A DNA stretch of 33,647 nt from Scytonema sp. UIC 10036 (GCF_009725235.1 NZ_WJFC01000140.1:1-33647), one strand, 5' to 3'. Positions 8,720-17,270 are shown, counted from the stretch's first letter. Numbers and translations are program-made. Notes: generated by a model from the sequence alone, not told the origin.

Positions 8720-8950
8720 GTAGGTTGGGTTGAGGAACGAAACCGAATGGCACGCTTGTTAAGCCCAAAGTCATGTGCTGCCTCGTTCCCAGCCTCCAGG
8801 CTGGGAATGTATTCCGAGAGGCTCTGCCAAAGCGTCAAGCTTAAGGAAGGCGGAGCCTCATAGCATGGGTTCCCAGGCGGAGCCTGGGAACTAGTTGGGG
8901 TAAGGGTTGTGTCTTAACAAGCGTGCTATTCGGAACGAAACCCAACCTAC
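8720..8950. mobile_element. Composite MITE-like element with nested palindromes
   Basis: The outer ends are inverted: GTAGGTTGGGTT at 8720 against AACCCAACCTAC ending at 8950, with GCACGCTTGTTAAG at about 8750-8763 against CTTAACAAGCGTGC at 8913-8926. Inside lie two copies of the CCCAGGC-type dispersed palindrome, at about 8781-8809 and 8866-8893. This looks like one dispersed repeat nested in another. It has no coding capacity. A solo GTAGGTTGGG end also occurs at 13821-13850. The whole gap 8543-9099 holds no credible gene. Confidence 0.7.
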
Positions 8951-9171
8951 AAGTCTTAATGTTTCGCTTTATAAATCATTTCTTAAAGCATTGATTACCC
9001 ACCCAATCATTGCAGCAGAATCTGGCTTGCCAATTCGTAATCATGTCCAACTTTCGTTGAAAAAATGGTAGTGGCAGTAATAAAAAATTACTAATCAAAT
9101 TAATCTATTTCCACTGCTTCTAGTGTCAAAATCCCTCGTGGCTTATTCACAACTAGCTGCATGATATCTAA

Positions 9172-9483
9172 CTAGAGCGAACCCATCAAAGTATCAGAAA
9201 GTTCCTCTCCTACATGAACAGCAATTATGAATTCTTTGTTATCAACAATGACTTTTCCTTCGTATAAATCAAAATATTCTGACCCTCTCGCGGTTTGCAT
9301 TTCTATTTTTGGTGTAATTATTGACCACTCAAGAGCTTCTAGGTCTTGAGAATTTATCCCCAGCCACCCTGTTGTAAATCCTGTATCAAACAGCGCTTCA
9401 ACTTCAAACTGTTCGTTATTAGCTGCTACCAGTTGTATTTCAAAGAATAATTCTCCGTTGTCACCAAACCTGCCCGCAATCAT
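9172..9483 (-). CDS. Clan AA (retropepsin-like) aspartic protease, C-terminus cut by an in-frame TAG
   Basis: A 103-residue protein with the single-chain retropepsin signature FDTGFTTGWLGI, whose DTG aspartate is near residue 32, and a C-terminal hydrophobic-glycine motif at LMGSL. These small bacterial proteases are expected to dimerise. Translation stops at a TAG (9174-9172), but the same frame continues as LDIMQLVVNKPRGILTLEAV to a second stop at 9102-9100. That tail reads as the normal family C-terminal strand, so a TGG-to-TAG or CAG-to-TAG change probably removed the last 20 or so residues. The product may be impaired. Its start overlaps the end of the upstream partner gene by 4 bases, indicating coupled translation. 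Confidence 0.75.
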   Translation of the reverse strand: MIAGRFGDNGELFFEIQLVAANNEQFEVEALFDTGFTTGWLGINSQDLEALEWSIITPKIEMQTARGSEYFDLYEGKVIVDNKEFIIAVHVGEELSDTLMGSL

Positions 9484-9794
9484 ATCCTACCGCAGGCTCC
9501 AGTTTCATTTAGGCGAAAAATAGTAAGTTTGGCATCTGGATTAGTATACCGATCGCGAACCTGTTGTAGCAAACCTTCTAGTTTCAAGTCCAAAAGGTAG
9601 TTTTCGCTATCCGCATCAATGGCGATAAACCAGTTGTAATGGTTTTCAATGAGTTGGGGACGAATGCGTTCAAAAATAGTACGACACTGCATACCAAGTT
9701 CACGACGTTGCGTTTTACGGTAATGTAATTCTTCGGATCTTCGCATAGTCTGTGGCAGTATCCGTGTTCGACGTGGCTGGGATAGCTGAGTCAT
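9480..9794 (-). CDS. Small basic partner protein of the clan AA protease
   Basis: A 104-residue hypothetical protein. The N-terminus is rich in Arg (QPRRTRILPQTMRRSEELHYRKTQRRE); the C-terminal half contains WFIAIDADSENYLL, reminiscent of DUF5678-like small domains, but this match is from memory and weak. Its last codon overlaps the start of the aspartic protease gene by 4 bases, so the two are translated as a pair. Two-gene pairs of this kind recall toxin-antitoxin or peptidase-substrate modules. No function is claimed. A direct repeat starts 81 bases upstream of the start codon. Confidence 0.7.
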   Translation of the reverse strand: MTQLSQPRRTRILPQTMRRSEELHYRKTQRRELGMQCRTIFERIRPQLIENHYNWFIAIDADSENYLLDLKLEGLLQQVRDRYTNPDAKLTIFRLNETGACGRI

Positions 9795-9874
9795 ATTGAA
9801 TCAAAGCGATTGAGGGCATTACTTCAATTATATGTCTCAGGCGACGATGACGATGAACGAAAGAGCGATCGCAT

Positions 9875-9938
9875 GTAGTTTTCATAACACGCTTTACGCA
9901 AGCTGCTGGTTTGTGGAGTTGGCAGAAGAAGCATTATA
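9875..9938. repeat. Right copy of the ~53-bp imperfect direct repeat
   Basis: GTAGTTTTCATAACACGCTT and following bases are about 87% identical to 8603-8655 in the same orientation. The rest of the gap 9795-10018 holds degenerate CTAATGACT-like short repeats and no gene. Confidence 0.7.
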
Positions 9939-10018
9939 TTCTTGTCTCTAGAGTCTTGACTTTTGGCTCTCAACTAATGGCTAATGACTACATAACCAAT
10001 GACTCATGACTGTTACTT

Positions 10019-11533
10019 ATGACTTTTCGTGATGAGTTTAAATTGCTGCTACGCGCCCGCTACCCTTTGATCTACATTCCCACCTATGAAGAGGAACGCT
10101 TGGAAGCCTCTATCCGGGAAGAAGCAGCAAACCAGGGTAATCGTCCAGTTTATACTTGGGATTTTGTGGATGGTTACCAAGGTAATCCAAATGATGCAGG
10201 TTTTGGTCGTCGCAATCCCTTGCAGGCTTTGGAATTTGTGGAAAAAGTACCTGCATCTGCACCTGCTGTGTTTGTTCTTCGCGATTACCATCGCTTTTTA
10301 GATGATGTGGCGATTTCTCGCAAACTCCGCAACCTCGCCCGACTCCTGAAGTCGCAACCAAAAAATATCGTCCTGCTGTCTCCCAGAATTGCTATTCCTG
10401 ATGACTTAATGGAAGTTTTGACTGTTTTGGAATTTCCCCTGCCTTCAGGATCGGAAATTAGAGGGGAAATAGAACGCTTGTTGGGAGCAACTGGTAACTC
10501 CCTTTCTGGTAAAGTGATGGATGACTTAGTGCGCTCTTGCCAGGGGCTATCTATGGAACGGATTCGCCGCGTTTTGGCAAGGGCGATCGCAACTCATGGC
10601 GAACTCTTACCAGAAGATGTAGACTTGGTTCTAGAAGAAAAGCGCCAAACCATTCGTCAAACCCAAATTCTTGACTTTTACCCAGCCACAGAACAAATTT
10701 CCGATATTGGCGGACTCGATAACCTTAAAGATTGGTTGCTTCGCCGTGGTGGTTCCTTTACCGACAAAGCACGACAGTACGGTTTACCTCACCCTAGAGG
10801 TTTGCTACTTGTAGGGATTCAAGGAACGGGGAAATCTCTCACAGCAAAAGCGATCGCACATCACTGGCATTTACCTTTACTCCGTTTGGATGTAGGAAGA
10901 TTATTTGGTGGTTTGGTAGGTGAATCTGAATCCCGTACCCGACAAATGATACAAGTTGCAGAAGCTCTTGCACCCTGCATTTTATGGATAGACGAGATAG
11001 ACAAAGCATTCTCCGGGCTGGGGAGTAAAGGAGATGCAGGAACAAGCAGCCGTGTCTTTGGGACATTTATTACCTGGTTAGCCGAGAAAACCTCACCCGT
11101 GTTTGTGGTTGCGACAGCTAACGACATTCAAGCACTACCACCAGAAATGCTGCGAAAAGGACGGTTTGATGAAATTTTCTTTGTTGGGTTACCCAGCCAA
11201 GAAGAAAGAAAAGCCATCTTTACCGTGCATTTAACTCGATTGCGCCCCCATAATATAAAAAATTACGATCTTGAAAGGCTTGCTTATGAAACCCCCGATT
11301 TTTCTGGAGCAGAAATTGAGCAAACTTTGATTGAAGCCATGCATATTGGATTCAGCCAAAACCGAGATTTCACAACAGACGACATTTTAGAAGCCGCCAG
11401 TCAAATCATCCCCCTAGCAAGAACTGCTACCGAGCAAATTCAGAAACTGCAAGAATGGGCGGCTGCAGGTAGAGCGCGGTTAGCTTCCAAACACAGTGCT
11501 TTGAGCGATCGCATTCAACGACAACTGCAATAA
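10019..11533 (+). CDS. ycf46: Ycf46-type AAA+ ATPase
   Basis: A 504-residue AAA protein. The N-terminal domain (about 1-220) opens with the family-typical MTFRDEFKLLLRARYPLIYI, and the AAA core follows. Walker A is GIQGTGKS at 266-273, Walker B ILWIDEIDKA starts at about 321, sensor 1 is VVATANDIQ, and the arginine-finger region is LPPEMLRKGRFDEIFF. Length and layout match chloroplast Ycf46 and Synechocystis Slr0374, which has been linked to stress response and to regulating photosynthetic carbon use; the molecular activity is not settled. The protein is soluble. No good Shine-Dalgarno is seen. It is followed by STRRs and a MITE, so transcription probably ends before the SH3 gene. Confidence 0.92.
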   Translation: MTFRDEFKLLLRARYPLIYIPTYEEERLEASIREEAANQGNRPVYTWDFVDGYQGNPNDAGFGRRNPLQALEFVEKVPASAPAVFVLRDYHRFLDDVAISRKLRNLARLLKSQPKNIVLLSPRIAIPDDLMEVLTVLEFPLPSGSEIRGEIERLLGATGNSLSGKVMDDLVRSCQGLSMERIRRVLARAIATHGELLPEDVDLVLEEKRQTIRQTQILDFYPATEQISDIGGLDNLKDWLLRRGGSFTDKARQYGLPHPRGLLLVGIQGTGKSLTAKAIAHHWHLPLLRLDVGRLFGGLVGESESRTRQMIQVAEALAPCILWIDEIDKAFSGLGSKGDAGTSSRVFGTFITWLAEKTSPVFVVATANDIQALPPEMLRKGRFDEIFFVGLPSQEERKAIFTVHLTRLRPHNIKNYDLERLAYETPDFSGAEIEQTLIEAMHIGFSQNRDFTTDDILEAASQIIPLARTATEQIQKLQEWAAAGRARLASKHSALSDRIQRQLQ

Positions 11534-11536
11534 TAG

Positions 11537-11564
11537 ATTGGTCATTGGTCATTGGTCATTGGTC
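11537..11564. repeat. ATTGGTC heptamer array (4 copies)
   Basis: Four perfect tandem ATTGGTC units immediately after the ycf46 stop. This is a typical cyanobacterial STRR. Degenerate units continue to about 11600. Confidence 0.9.
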
Positions 11565-11599
11565 TTGACAAAGAACAAATGACAAAGGACAAATAACTA

Positions 11600-11792
11600 T
11601 AGGACTTACGCACTGTACAAATTGACCATTATATGTGTTAACGGATAATGGTCGTTTCAGACGTGTAGGGGGGCGGTGGGCTTGCGCCCCTATGGTGGGT
11701 GAGCTTGGTTCTTATTCGCAAAAAAATCAAACGTCGAGGCGCTAAAAATGCTTAATCCATATCTGACGGTTTCTGTCAATGCGTAAGTCCTA
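11600..11792. mobile_element. MITE with perfect 13-bp terminal inverted repeats
   Basis: TAGGACTTACGCA at 11600-11612 is the exact reverse complement of TGCGTAAGTCCTA at 11780-11792. The terminal TA on each side could be the TA target duplication of an IS630/Tc1-type transposase, leaving GGACTTACGCA as the TIR. The interior (about 190 bp) has no ORF but has a further inverted pair, GACCATTAT/ATAATGGTC. It was presumably mobilised in trans. It sits between two heptamer arrays. Confidence 0.85.
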
Positions 11793-11797
11793 CACAA

Positions 11798-11888
11798 ATT
11801 GCTAATGGCTAATTGCTAATTGCTAATTGCTAATTGCTAATTGCTAATGACAAATAACAAATGACAAATGACAAATGACCAATGACAA
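11798..11888. repeat. AATTGCT and AAATGAC heptamer arrays
   Basis: About seven tandem AATTGCT-type units followed by about five AAATGAC/CAATGAC units, ending in the presumed leader of the SH3 gene. Because this repeat supplies the ATG at 11882, that ATG is unlikely to be the true start of the next gene. Confidence 0.85.
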
Positions 11889-11908
11889 TTAACCTTGAGG
11901 GTGTAAGT

Positions 11909-12439
11909 ATGATAGCTAACATATTTAAATTTATACTTGGGATTTCCTTAGCACTTGCTATTCTGATAGGAGGCGGCGTTGCTACAGGTCTGTATTTTAT
12001 GAATAAAACTTCTGCACCACCACCAAAACCCATTTTTGCTAACGATTTACCCACATTGAAAGGGAAAAATCCAAAAGCTGTAGTTTCTAAAAGCACAGCC
12101 AAAAAACCAAATCCTCAATCAGAGCAAAAAGCAAAAACTTCTGCTGAATCAACCCCATCTCCGACTGAATCACCTAAGGCTGAAGAAGCACCAAAACCTC
12201 TACCACCAGGGGCTTACCGAGCACGCGTGACTTGGCCACAAGGTTTAATTTTACGAGCAGAAGCGCAAACAGAAGCTGAACGGATTGGTGGAATTGGCTT
12301 TAATTCTAGAGTTATTGTTCTCGAACAAAACGGAGGCTGGCAAAAAATTCGCATCGTAGGTAGCGATCAAGAGGGCTGGGTTAAAGCAGGTAATACTCAA
12401 AAAGTGAGCGAACAGGAAGATACCGAACAAGCGCAATAA
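11909..12439 (+). CDS. Membrane-anchored SH3-domain protein
   Basis: About 176 residues. One N-terminal transmembrane helix (FKFILGISLALAILIGGGVA) is followed by a Pro/Ser/Lys/Glu-rich linker of about 60 residues and a C-terminal bacterial SH3 domain (YRARVTWPQGLILRAEA through VKAGN). This layout fits an inner-membrane protein presenting an SH3b domain to the periplasm, where such domains often bind peptidoglycan or peptides. An upstream ATG at 11882 would add nine residues but lies in heptamer-repeat DNA; the ATG at 11909 has a GAGGGTG sequence at a suitable distance and is preferred. The specific function is unknown. The next gene starts 94 bases downstream on the same strand. Confidence 0.8.
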   Translation: MIANIFKFILGISLALAILIGGGVATGLYFMNKTSAPPPKPIFANDLPTLKGKNPKAVVSKSTAKKPNPQSEQKAKTSAESTPSPTESPKAEEAPKPLPPGAYRARVTWPQGLILRAEAQTEAERIGGIGFNSRVIVLEQNGGWQKIRIVGSDQEGWVKAGNTQKVSEQEDTEQAQ

Positions 12440-12533
12440 TCTCAGTCATTTGTCATTGGTTACTGGTCACGGTTGCCCTTTAGTGCCCGTTTGCGTCAAA
12501 ATATAAATTAAAACGCTGTAATTTCTCTTAACA

Positions 12534-13793
12534 ATGGCGCAAGCACAGCTTTCTCCAACCCTTTCTCTCCCCCAAACCTCGACACATAAGCGGGGGTACG
12601 ATTACGATTTGGTTATTGTTGGCGGCGGAATTGCTGGCTTAACCCTAGCCTCCGCGCTGAAAGATTCTGGATTGAGTGTGCTGCTGATTGAGGCAAAAGT
12701 GGAATCAGCAGCTGTAGCCAAAGGACAAGCCTATGCCGTACATATGCTTTCGGCGCTAATATTCCAAGGAATTGGTGTTTGGGATAAAATATTGCCCAAT
12801 ATCGAAATTTATCGCCAAGTTCGCCTTTCTGATGCGGATCATCCTACTGTTGTAGAATGGCAAACATCAGATATCGGTACAAAAGATTTGGGTTATGTGG
12901 CAGAACATCAAGCACTCTTGCATCCCTTGCAGGAATTTGTTAAAGAATGCCACAACGTTACATATTTATGCCCTGCAGAAGTTATAAATATCCACTACCA
13001 GCCGGAACTGGTGATGGTAGATATCAAAATGGCTGGTGAAATGCGGACGGTTCGCAGCAAATTGGTAGTGGCTGCAGATGGTTCCCGTTCTCCCATTCGT
13101 CAAGCTGCTGGAATTACGACTAAAGGTTGGAAGTATTGGCAGTCTTGTATCGTGGCTTTTGTTAAACCAGAAAAATCTCACAACAACACAGCATACGAAA
13201 AATTCTGGTATAGCGGTCCTTTTGCAATATTACCATTGCCAGGAAACCGTTGCCGGATTGTATGGACTGCTCCTCATGAAGAAGCAAAAGCTTTGTGTGC
13301 TTTGGATGACGAACAATTTTTGGCAGAATTACAAGCACGATATGGCAATCAAATGGGTCAGTTGGAATTACTGGGCGATCGCTTCGTATTCCAAGTTCAA
13401 CTCATGCAGAGCGATCGCTATGTCCTCCATCGATTAGCTTTAGTTGGTGATGCAGCCCACAATTGCCATCCTGTAGGCGGACAGGGATTAAATTTAGGGA
13501 TTCGAGATGTAGCGGCTTTGGCGCAAGTCCTACAAGAAGCCCATGAGAAAGGTGAAGATATTGGCAATATCAAAACTCTCAAAAAATACGAACGCTGGCG
13601 CAAACAAGAAAACTTAACAATCTTAGGTTTTACCGATTTGTTAGACAGAGTGTTTTCTAATAACATTTTGCCAGTTGTTATCCTTCGTCGCATAGGTTTG
13701 TGGGTCATGCGACAAGTTCCTTTCCTAAAAGTATTTGCTCTTAAGTTAATGATTGGCTTGAAGGGCAAAACTCCCAAACTGGCTTTGCGATGA
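12534..13793 (+). CDS. UbiH/COQ6-family FAD-dependent hydroxylase
   Basis: A 419-residue flavoprotein monooxygenase. The dinucleotide-binding GxGxxG is G30-G-G32-I-A-G35 after a beta strand (DLVIVG), with E53 at the end of the second strand. A DG motif (VVAADGSRSPIRQAAG) lies near residue 180, and the FAD-ribityl GD motif is at G305-D306 in LVGDAAHNCHPVGGQGLNLG. This matches the UbiH/UbiF/COQ6 family of aromatic-ring hydroxylases acting on prenylated quinone precursors. Cyanobacteria make plastoquinone rather than ubiquinone, so the substrate is uncertain; a quinone or other isoprenoid ring compound is likely. The C-terminal hydrophobic segment may associate with membrane. The gene ends about 130 bases from the convergent chemoreceptor gene. 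Confidence 0.85.
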   Translation: MAQAQLSPTLSLPQTSTHKRGYDYDLVIVGGGIAGLTLASALKDSGLSVLLIEAKVESAAVAKGQAYAVHMLSALIFQGIGVWDKILPNIEIYRQVRLSDADHPTVVEWQTSDIGTKDLGYVAEHQALLHPLQEFVKECHNVTYLCPAEVINIHYQPELVMVDIKMAGEMRTVRSKLVVAADGSRSPIRQAAGITTKGWKYWQSCIVAFVKPEKSHNNTAYEKFWYSGPFAILPLPGNRCRIVWTAPHEEAKALCALDDEQFLAELQARYGNQMGQLELLGDRFVFQVQLMQSDRYVLHRLALVGDAAHNCHPVGGQGLNLGIRDVAALAQVLQEAHEKGEDIGNIKTLKKYERWRKQENLTILGFTDLLDRVFSNNILPVVILRRIGLWVMRQVPFLKVFALKLMIGLKGKTPKLALR

Positions 13794-13820
13794 AGTTGTT
13801 AGCCCAAAATCCGAAAATAT

Positions 13821-13850
13821 GTAGGTTGGGTTGAGGAACGAAACCCAACA
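13821..13850. repeat. Solo GTAGGTTGGGTT repeat
   Basis: GTAGGTTGGGTTGAGGAACG followed by AAACCCAACA; GTTGGGTT and AACCCAAC can pair around a short loop. It is related to the ends of the 8720-8950 element and lies between two convergent genes. Confidence 0.7.
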
Positions 13851-13927
13851 TTTACAAGCATTCTTTAAGTTTCTCCACAGGTTTACTAATCTAGCTTCTC
13901 AAAAACTTTTAGACTACACGAAGGCAC

Positions 13928-16051
13928 TCAACAACTAGTTTTGAAAACACTGACAGACTTTTGCAATTGCTGCGCTATCTCTAAAGTTTTTTCTAGAGAG
14001 CCAGATACAATTTCAAAGGAATCCGAAGTGCGTTGTGAGACTTTGGCAGTCTCCTGCATCAACGTAGCGACAGCACCAGCAGTCTGAGCTTGAGATACTG
14101 TTGCACTTGAAATCGACTGCACGAACTGGTCAATCTGGCGAGACAAGTCTAAAATCTGCTCTAGGCTGAGCTTAGCATTTTTGACCAGATTGGCTCCCTC
14201 TACCACTTGGGTGCTTCCTGTGGACATGGCTTGAACTACGTCGCTAGTTCCCAATTTAATTTTCTCCAAGATTTGTTGTATTTCTATTGTCGCTTGGGCA
14301 GACTGCGCGGCTAATTCACCAATTTCTTCCACCACCACAACAAAACCCCGACTTTCATCATCTATCCGCGCCATTTCCAGACTGGCATTGATCGATAACA
14401 AGTTCGTTTGCATGGCGATTTTGTTAATCAAAGATACAACCACGGAAATTTCTTGGGAAAATTCCCCTAAAAGGTTCACCTTGTTAGCAGTTTCTGTCAC
14501 TGTCTGTTGCAAATTCAAAATACTAGAAACAGTGTTATCCATTGCTTCGGCACTTGCTCTAGCTATCTCAAAAGCATTGCGGGCTACTGCTTTCGCTTGC
14601 TGGGCGCTATCGGCTACAGTTTGAATGGAAAGGGTCATCTGATTGACATCTTCAAGGGTGCAAATCATCTGTTCGGTCTGTTGGAGCGCTTCAAAAGCCA
14701 GCAGCTGGACTGCACCTGAATTTTCTCCAACAGCAAGATTTACTTCAGAGGCTGCTTTTTTGACGACAACCACAATTTGTCGCAAACTTTCAATAATAAA
14801 ATTGAAAAAGTCAGCCATTATACCGATTTCACCCCCTGTCAGTTCAGCCCTCACAGTTAAATCTCCCTCGGATACCGCCTCAATACTCGTGACTAGTTCA
14901 ACCAGTTTTTCTTGGAGATCTTCTTTTTGTTGACGTTGCTCTTGCGAAATCACTTCAAGCTGTTCTAAAAGAGCTGCTTGATCTAGAGCAAATCCAACTT
15001 GAATTGCTAACTGTGCAAATAAATTGATTTCCCACTTCTGCCAAGTACGAGGTTCGCTGCACTGATGGGCAATCAGTAAGCCGACGAGCTGTTTTTCTTG
15101 AAGAATTGGCGCAACCAAATTTGCCTTAACTGCAAATTGTTCTAAAATTTTCTTGTCAAAATCTGTAATATCTACTTGGTGGATATTATCAATTGCACGC
15201 ACCCGACTATTTTTGTAATGTTGCACGTAATGGTCTCTAGAAAAAGAGTCATCTATATGTTTACTGATAGTTCTTGGGAAATCAGCAGCAACAGACTCTG
15301 CGATAACGGTTCCACGACCGTCTTCATGAAAGCTATATACAATAACTCGCTCGGTTGCCAGTGAATTTCGGATCGCATCAACTGTTGCTTGGAGGATATC
15401 TTTCTGATTTAAAAATTGACGAATGTGCAGGGTAATTTCCGTAAATATCTGTGTTCGCTTAGCTTCAGCTTCCAGGTAACGAGATTGTTCTGATTGTTCT
15501 CTAACTAAAACTTTTAATTTGTCTGCCATCAAGTTGATTTTAGACCCTAACGTAGCGACATCTTCTCGATCGCTATCGGTGTCGAATTCTTCTAGACCCA
15601 GTTTTTCTTCCACGTTATTCTTATTGAGGATAGGACGGATACCCCACTCATATAAAAAAGCAGCGATCGCGATCGCCACCATCCCAGCCAACACACCTCG
15701 AATGACTAGGCTCAAGAGTAAATCTTGTTGGGAAACTGGTGCAGTTTTGCCCTTGGCAGCAACGGCTACCTCTCCATGAAATCTAGTTTGTTGAACTTGG
15801 TTAATTTTTTGACCTGTGGATTGGTTAGCCAATGGATAAGCCGTTGTTCCAATTGCTAGTAATGAGAGCGTACTAATTGCTAGTACTGTAGCTTTGGTTT
15901 TTAACCTCAGTGGCTGCAACAATCTAACACCAAATCTTCGGTTAAGAGGACTCCTTTGAGTACTCTTAACTTGGTGCAGTGCAGTATTCTCATCTCTTGG
16001 GTACTGTTTTTGATGAGAAGCCTGTGAATCTTGATGAGATCGATCGCTCAT
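13928..16051 (-). CDS. Methyl-accepting chemotaxis protein with HAMP-GAF-HAMP-signalling domains
   Basis: A 707-residue chemoreceptor-like protein. The polar N-terminus (about 1-50) is followed by TM1 (ATVLAISTLSLLAIGTTA), a very short outside loop and TM2 (LVIRGVLAGMVAIAIAAFLY), then a HAMP-like region, a GAF domain (about 200-345) and a second HAMP (SEGDLTVRAEL, about 385-440). The signalling domain has a hairpin tip of the type IAMQTNLLSINASLEMAR. The GAF domain resembles cyanobacteriochrome GAFs (VKANLVAPIL, LLIAHQCS), but the usual chromophore Cys-His is replaced by F298-D299 and the DxCF cysteine by S269, so it is probably not bilin-binding. The periplasmic part is too small for a ligand domain. 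Likely a pilus-motility (phototaxis-like) receptor working through CheA/CheW encoded elsewhere. It diverges from the sensor-like gene at 16297. Confidence 0.88.
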   Translation of the reverse strand: MSDRSHQDSQASHQKQYPRDENTALHQVKSTQRSPLNRRFGVRLLQPLRLKTKATVLAISTLSLLAIGTTAYPLANQSTGQKINQVQQTRFHGEVAVAAKGKTAPVSQQDLLLSLVIRGVLAGMVAIAIAAFLYEWGIRPILNKNNVEEKLGLEEFDTDSDREDVATLGSKINLMADKLKVLVREQSEQSRYLEAEAKRTQIFTEITLHIRQFLNQKDILQATVDAIRNSLATERVIVYSFHEDGRGTVIAESVAADFPRTISKHIDDSFSRDHYVQHYKNSRVRAIDNIHQVDITDFDKKILEQFAVKANLVAPILQEKQLVGLLIAHQCSEPRTWQKWEINLFAQLAIQVGFALDQAALLEQLEVISQEQRQQKEDLQEKLVELVTSIEAVSEGDLTVRAELTGGEIGIMADFFNFIIESLRQIVVVVKKAASEVNLAVGENSGAVQLLAFEALQQTEQMICTLEDVNQMTLSIQTVADSAQQAKAVARNAFEIARASAEAMDNTVSSILNLQQTVTETANKVNLLGEFSQEISVVVSLINKIAMQTNLLSINASLEMARIDDESRGFVVVVEEIGELAAQSAQATIEIQQILEKIKLGTSDVVQAMSTGSTQVVEGANLVKNAKLSLEQILDLSRQIDQFVQSISSATVSQAQTAGAVATLMQETAKVSQRTSDSFEIVSGSLEKTLEIAQQLQKSVSVFKTSC

Positions 16052-16296
16052 AAATTTTTTTAAGTCTGGTGAATTGCCAAAGAAAGTTATAAAATTTTGG
16101 CTTTTTCCAAAAAATTACTGAGCTAGCACGTAGTCTTTGGTATGGGAACAAATATGAGGCTTTGGTAAAATGCGTCCCTAACTCAAAGAAACAGGCATAT
16201 ATAAAAATTACTAATCATACTGCCATGTCCCTACATATCCCAGAATATACTGAGTTAATCTATTTATAAGTTAAGCAAAATACTTCATAAATTTCA

Positions 16297-17235
16297 ATGA
16301 ACAAAACTAGAATTCCTGTTCAATTAGTTTGGGGAGTAGTTGGTATCTGCGTAGTACCCAGCTTGTTGAATTTATTGGGAGTGGATTTTGGTTCTCCCCC
16401 ACAAACCTTGAATACGCCACTGCCAAATCCAACTAAAGGCGAAGTCATTGATGTCATGCATTACACTTTATCCGGCAGTTTTACACACACTATTTTAGAG
16501 TGGAGTGCCTTCTGTACAGCAATCTTCACTGTCATTTTGTCTTTAATACATTTCTACCTTAAGGAGGATGTTATCACTATTATTATTGGGATAGCACTTT
16601 TTAGTGCTGGATGTATGGATGCATTTCACACTCTAGCAGCCGATCGATTAATTCAGGGGGTGGCGGATAACCAAAATCTTATTCCCTTCACATGGGCAAT
16701 CTGCCGACTTTTCAATGCTGTAATTCTGCTAGGTGGTACGGGGTTTTTTCCACTCCTTCAGCCAAGAAAATCGAAAGGGAGTATCGGTGTAGTAGCGATC
16801 GCGAGTTTAGTTTGTGGAATAACTGCTTTTGGGATTGTATATATCTGTGCCCACAGTGCTACTTTGCCCAAAACCACATTTCCTAATTCTATAGTGACTC
16901 GTCCGTGGGACGTTGCTCCTTTATTACTATTTATTTTTGCAGGTCTTGTTGTTTTTCCTCGCTTTTACTACAGATATCCAAGTCTGTTTTCTCATGCCCT
17001 CATCATCAGCATTATTCCCCAAGTAGCCACTCAACTCCATATGGTTTTTGGTTCAAAAGAACTGTTTGATAACCATTTCAACATAGCCCATTTTCTCAAG
17101 ATTATTGCCTACCTAGTACCATTTCTCGGATTGAGTTTGGACTACATACGAACTTATCAAGAACAAGCAAATACAGCCAAACAGTTAAAACAAGCTATGG
17201 GAGTATTTAGTTCTATTTTAACTGAATCCCGTTGA
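16297..17235 (+). CDS. Sensor-only polytopic membrane protein (MASE3-like)
   Basis: A 312-residue protein with about seven or eight hydrophobic helices. It contains GCMDAFHTLAADR, resembling the D-x-x-H-T-L-A motif of MASE3-type sensor domains, and other conserved-looking stretches (HTILEWSAFCTAIFTV, LIPFTWAICRLFNA). In cyanobacteria similar regions normally form the N-terminus of histidine kinases or cyclases. Here the protein ends about 15 residues into what looks like the connecting helix (YQEQANTAKQLKQAMGVFSS) and has no output domain. A dispersed palindrome starts only 36 bases after the stop. It may be the surviving 5' part of a kinase gene or a genuine stand-alone sensor partner. The ligand is unknown. 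The 245-base gap to the divergent chemoreceptor must hold both promoters; no motif is clear. Confidence 0.7.
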   Translation: MNKTRIPVQLVWGVVGICVVPSLLNLLGVDFGSPPQTLNTPLPNPTKGEVIDVMHYTLSGSFTHTILEWSAFCTAIFTVILSLIHFYLKEDVITIIIGIALFSAGCMDAFHTLAADRLIQGVADNQNLIPFTWAICRLFNAVILLGGTGFFPLLQPRKSKGSIGVVAIASLVCGITAFGIVYICAHSATLPKTTFPNSIVTRPWDVAPLLLFIFAGLVVFPRFYYRYPSLFSHALIISIIPQVATQLHMVFGSKELFDNHFNIAHFLKIIAYLVPFLGLSLDYIRTYQEQANTAKQLKQAMGVFSSILTESR

Positions 17236-17270
17236 CAAAATAATTCGTCATTCGTCATTTCTCGTTCATT

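Noticed and set aside
9172..9174. Programmed stop-codon recoding in the protease gene
   Set aside because: No recoding signal is visible; a simple nonsense change is the simpler reading.
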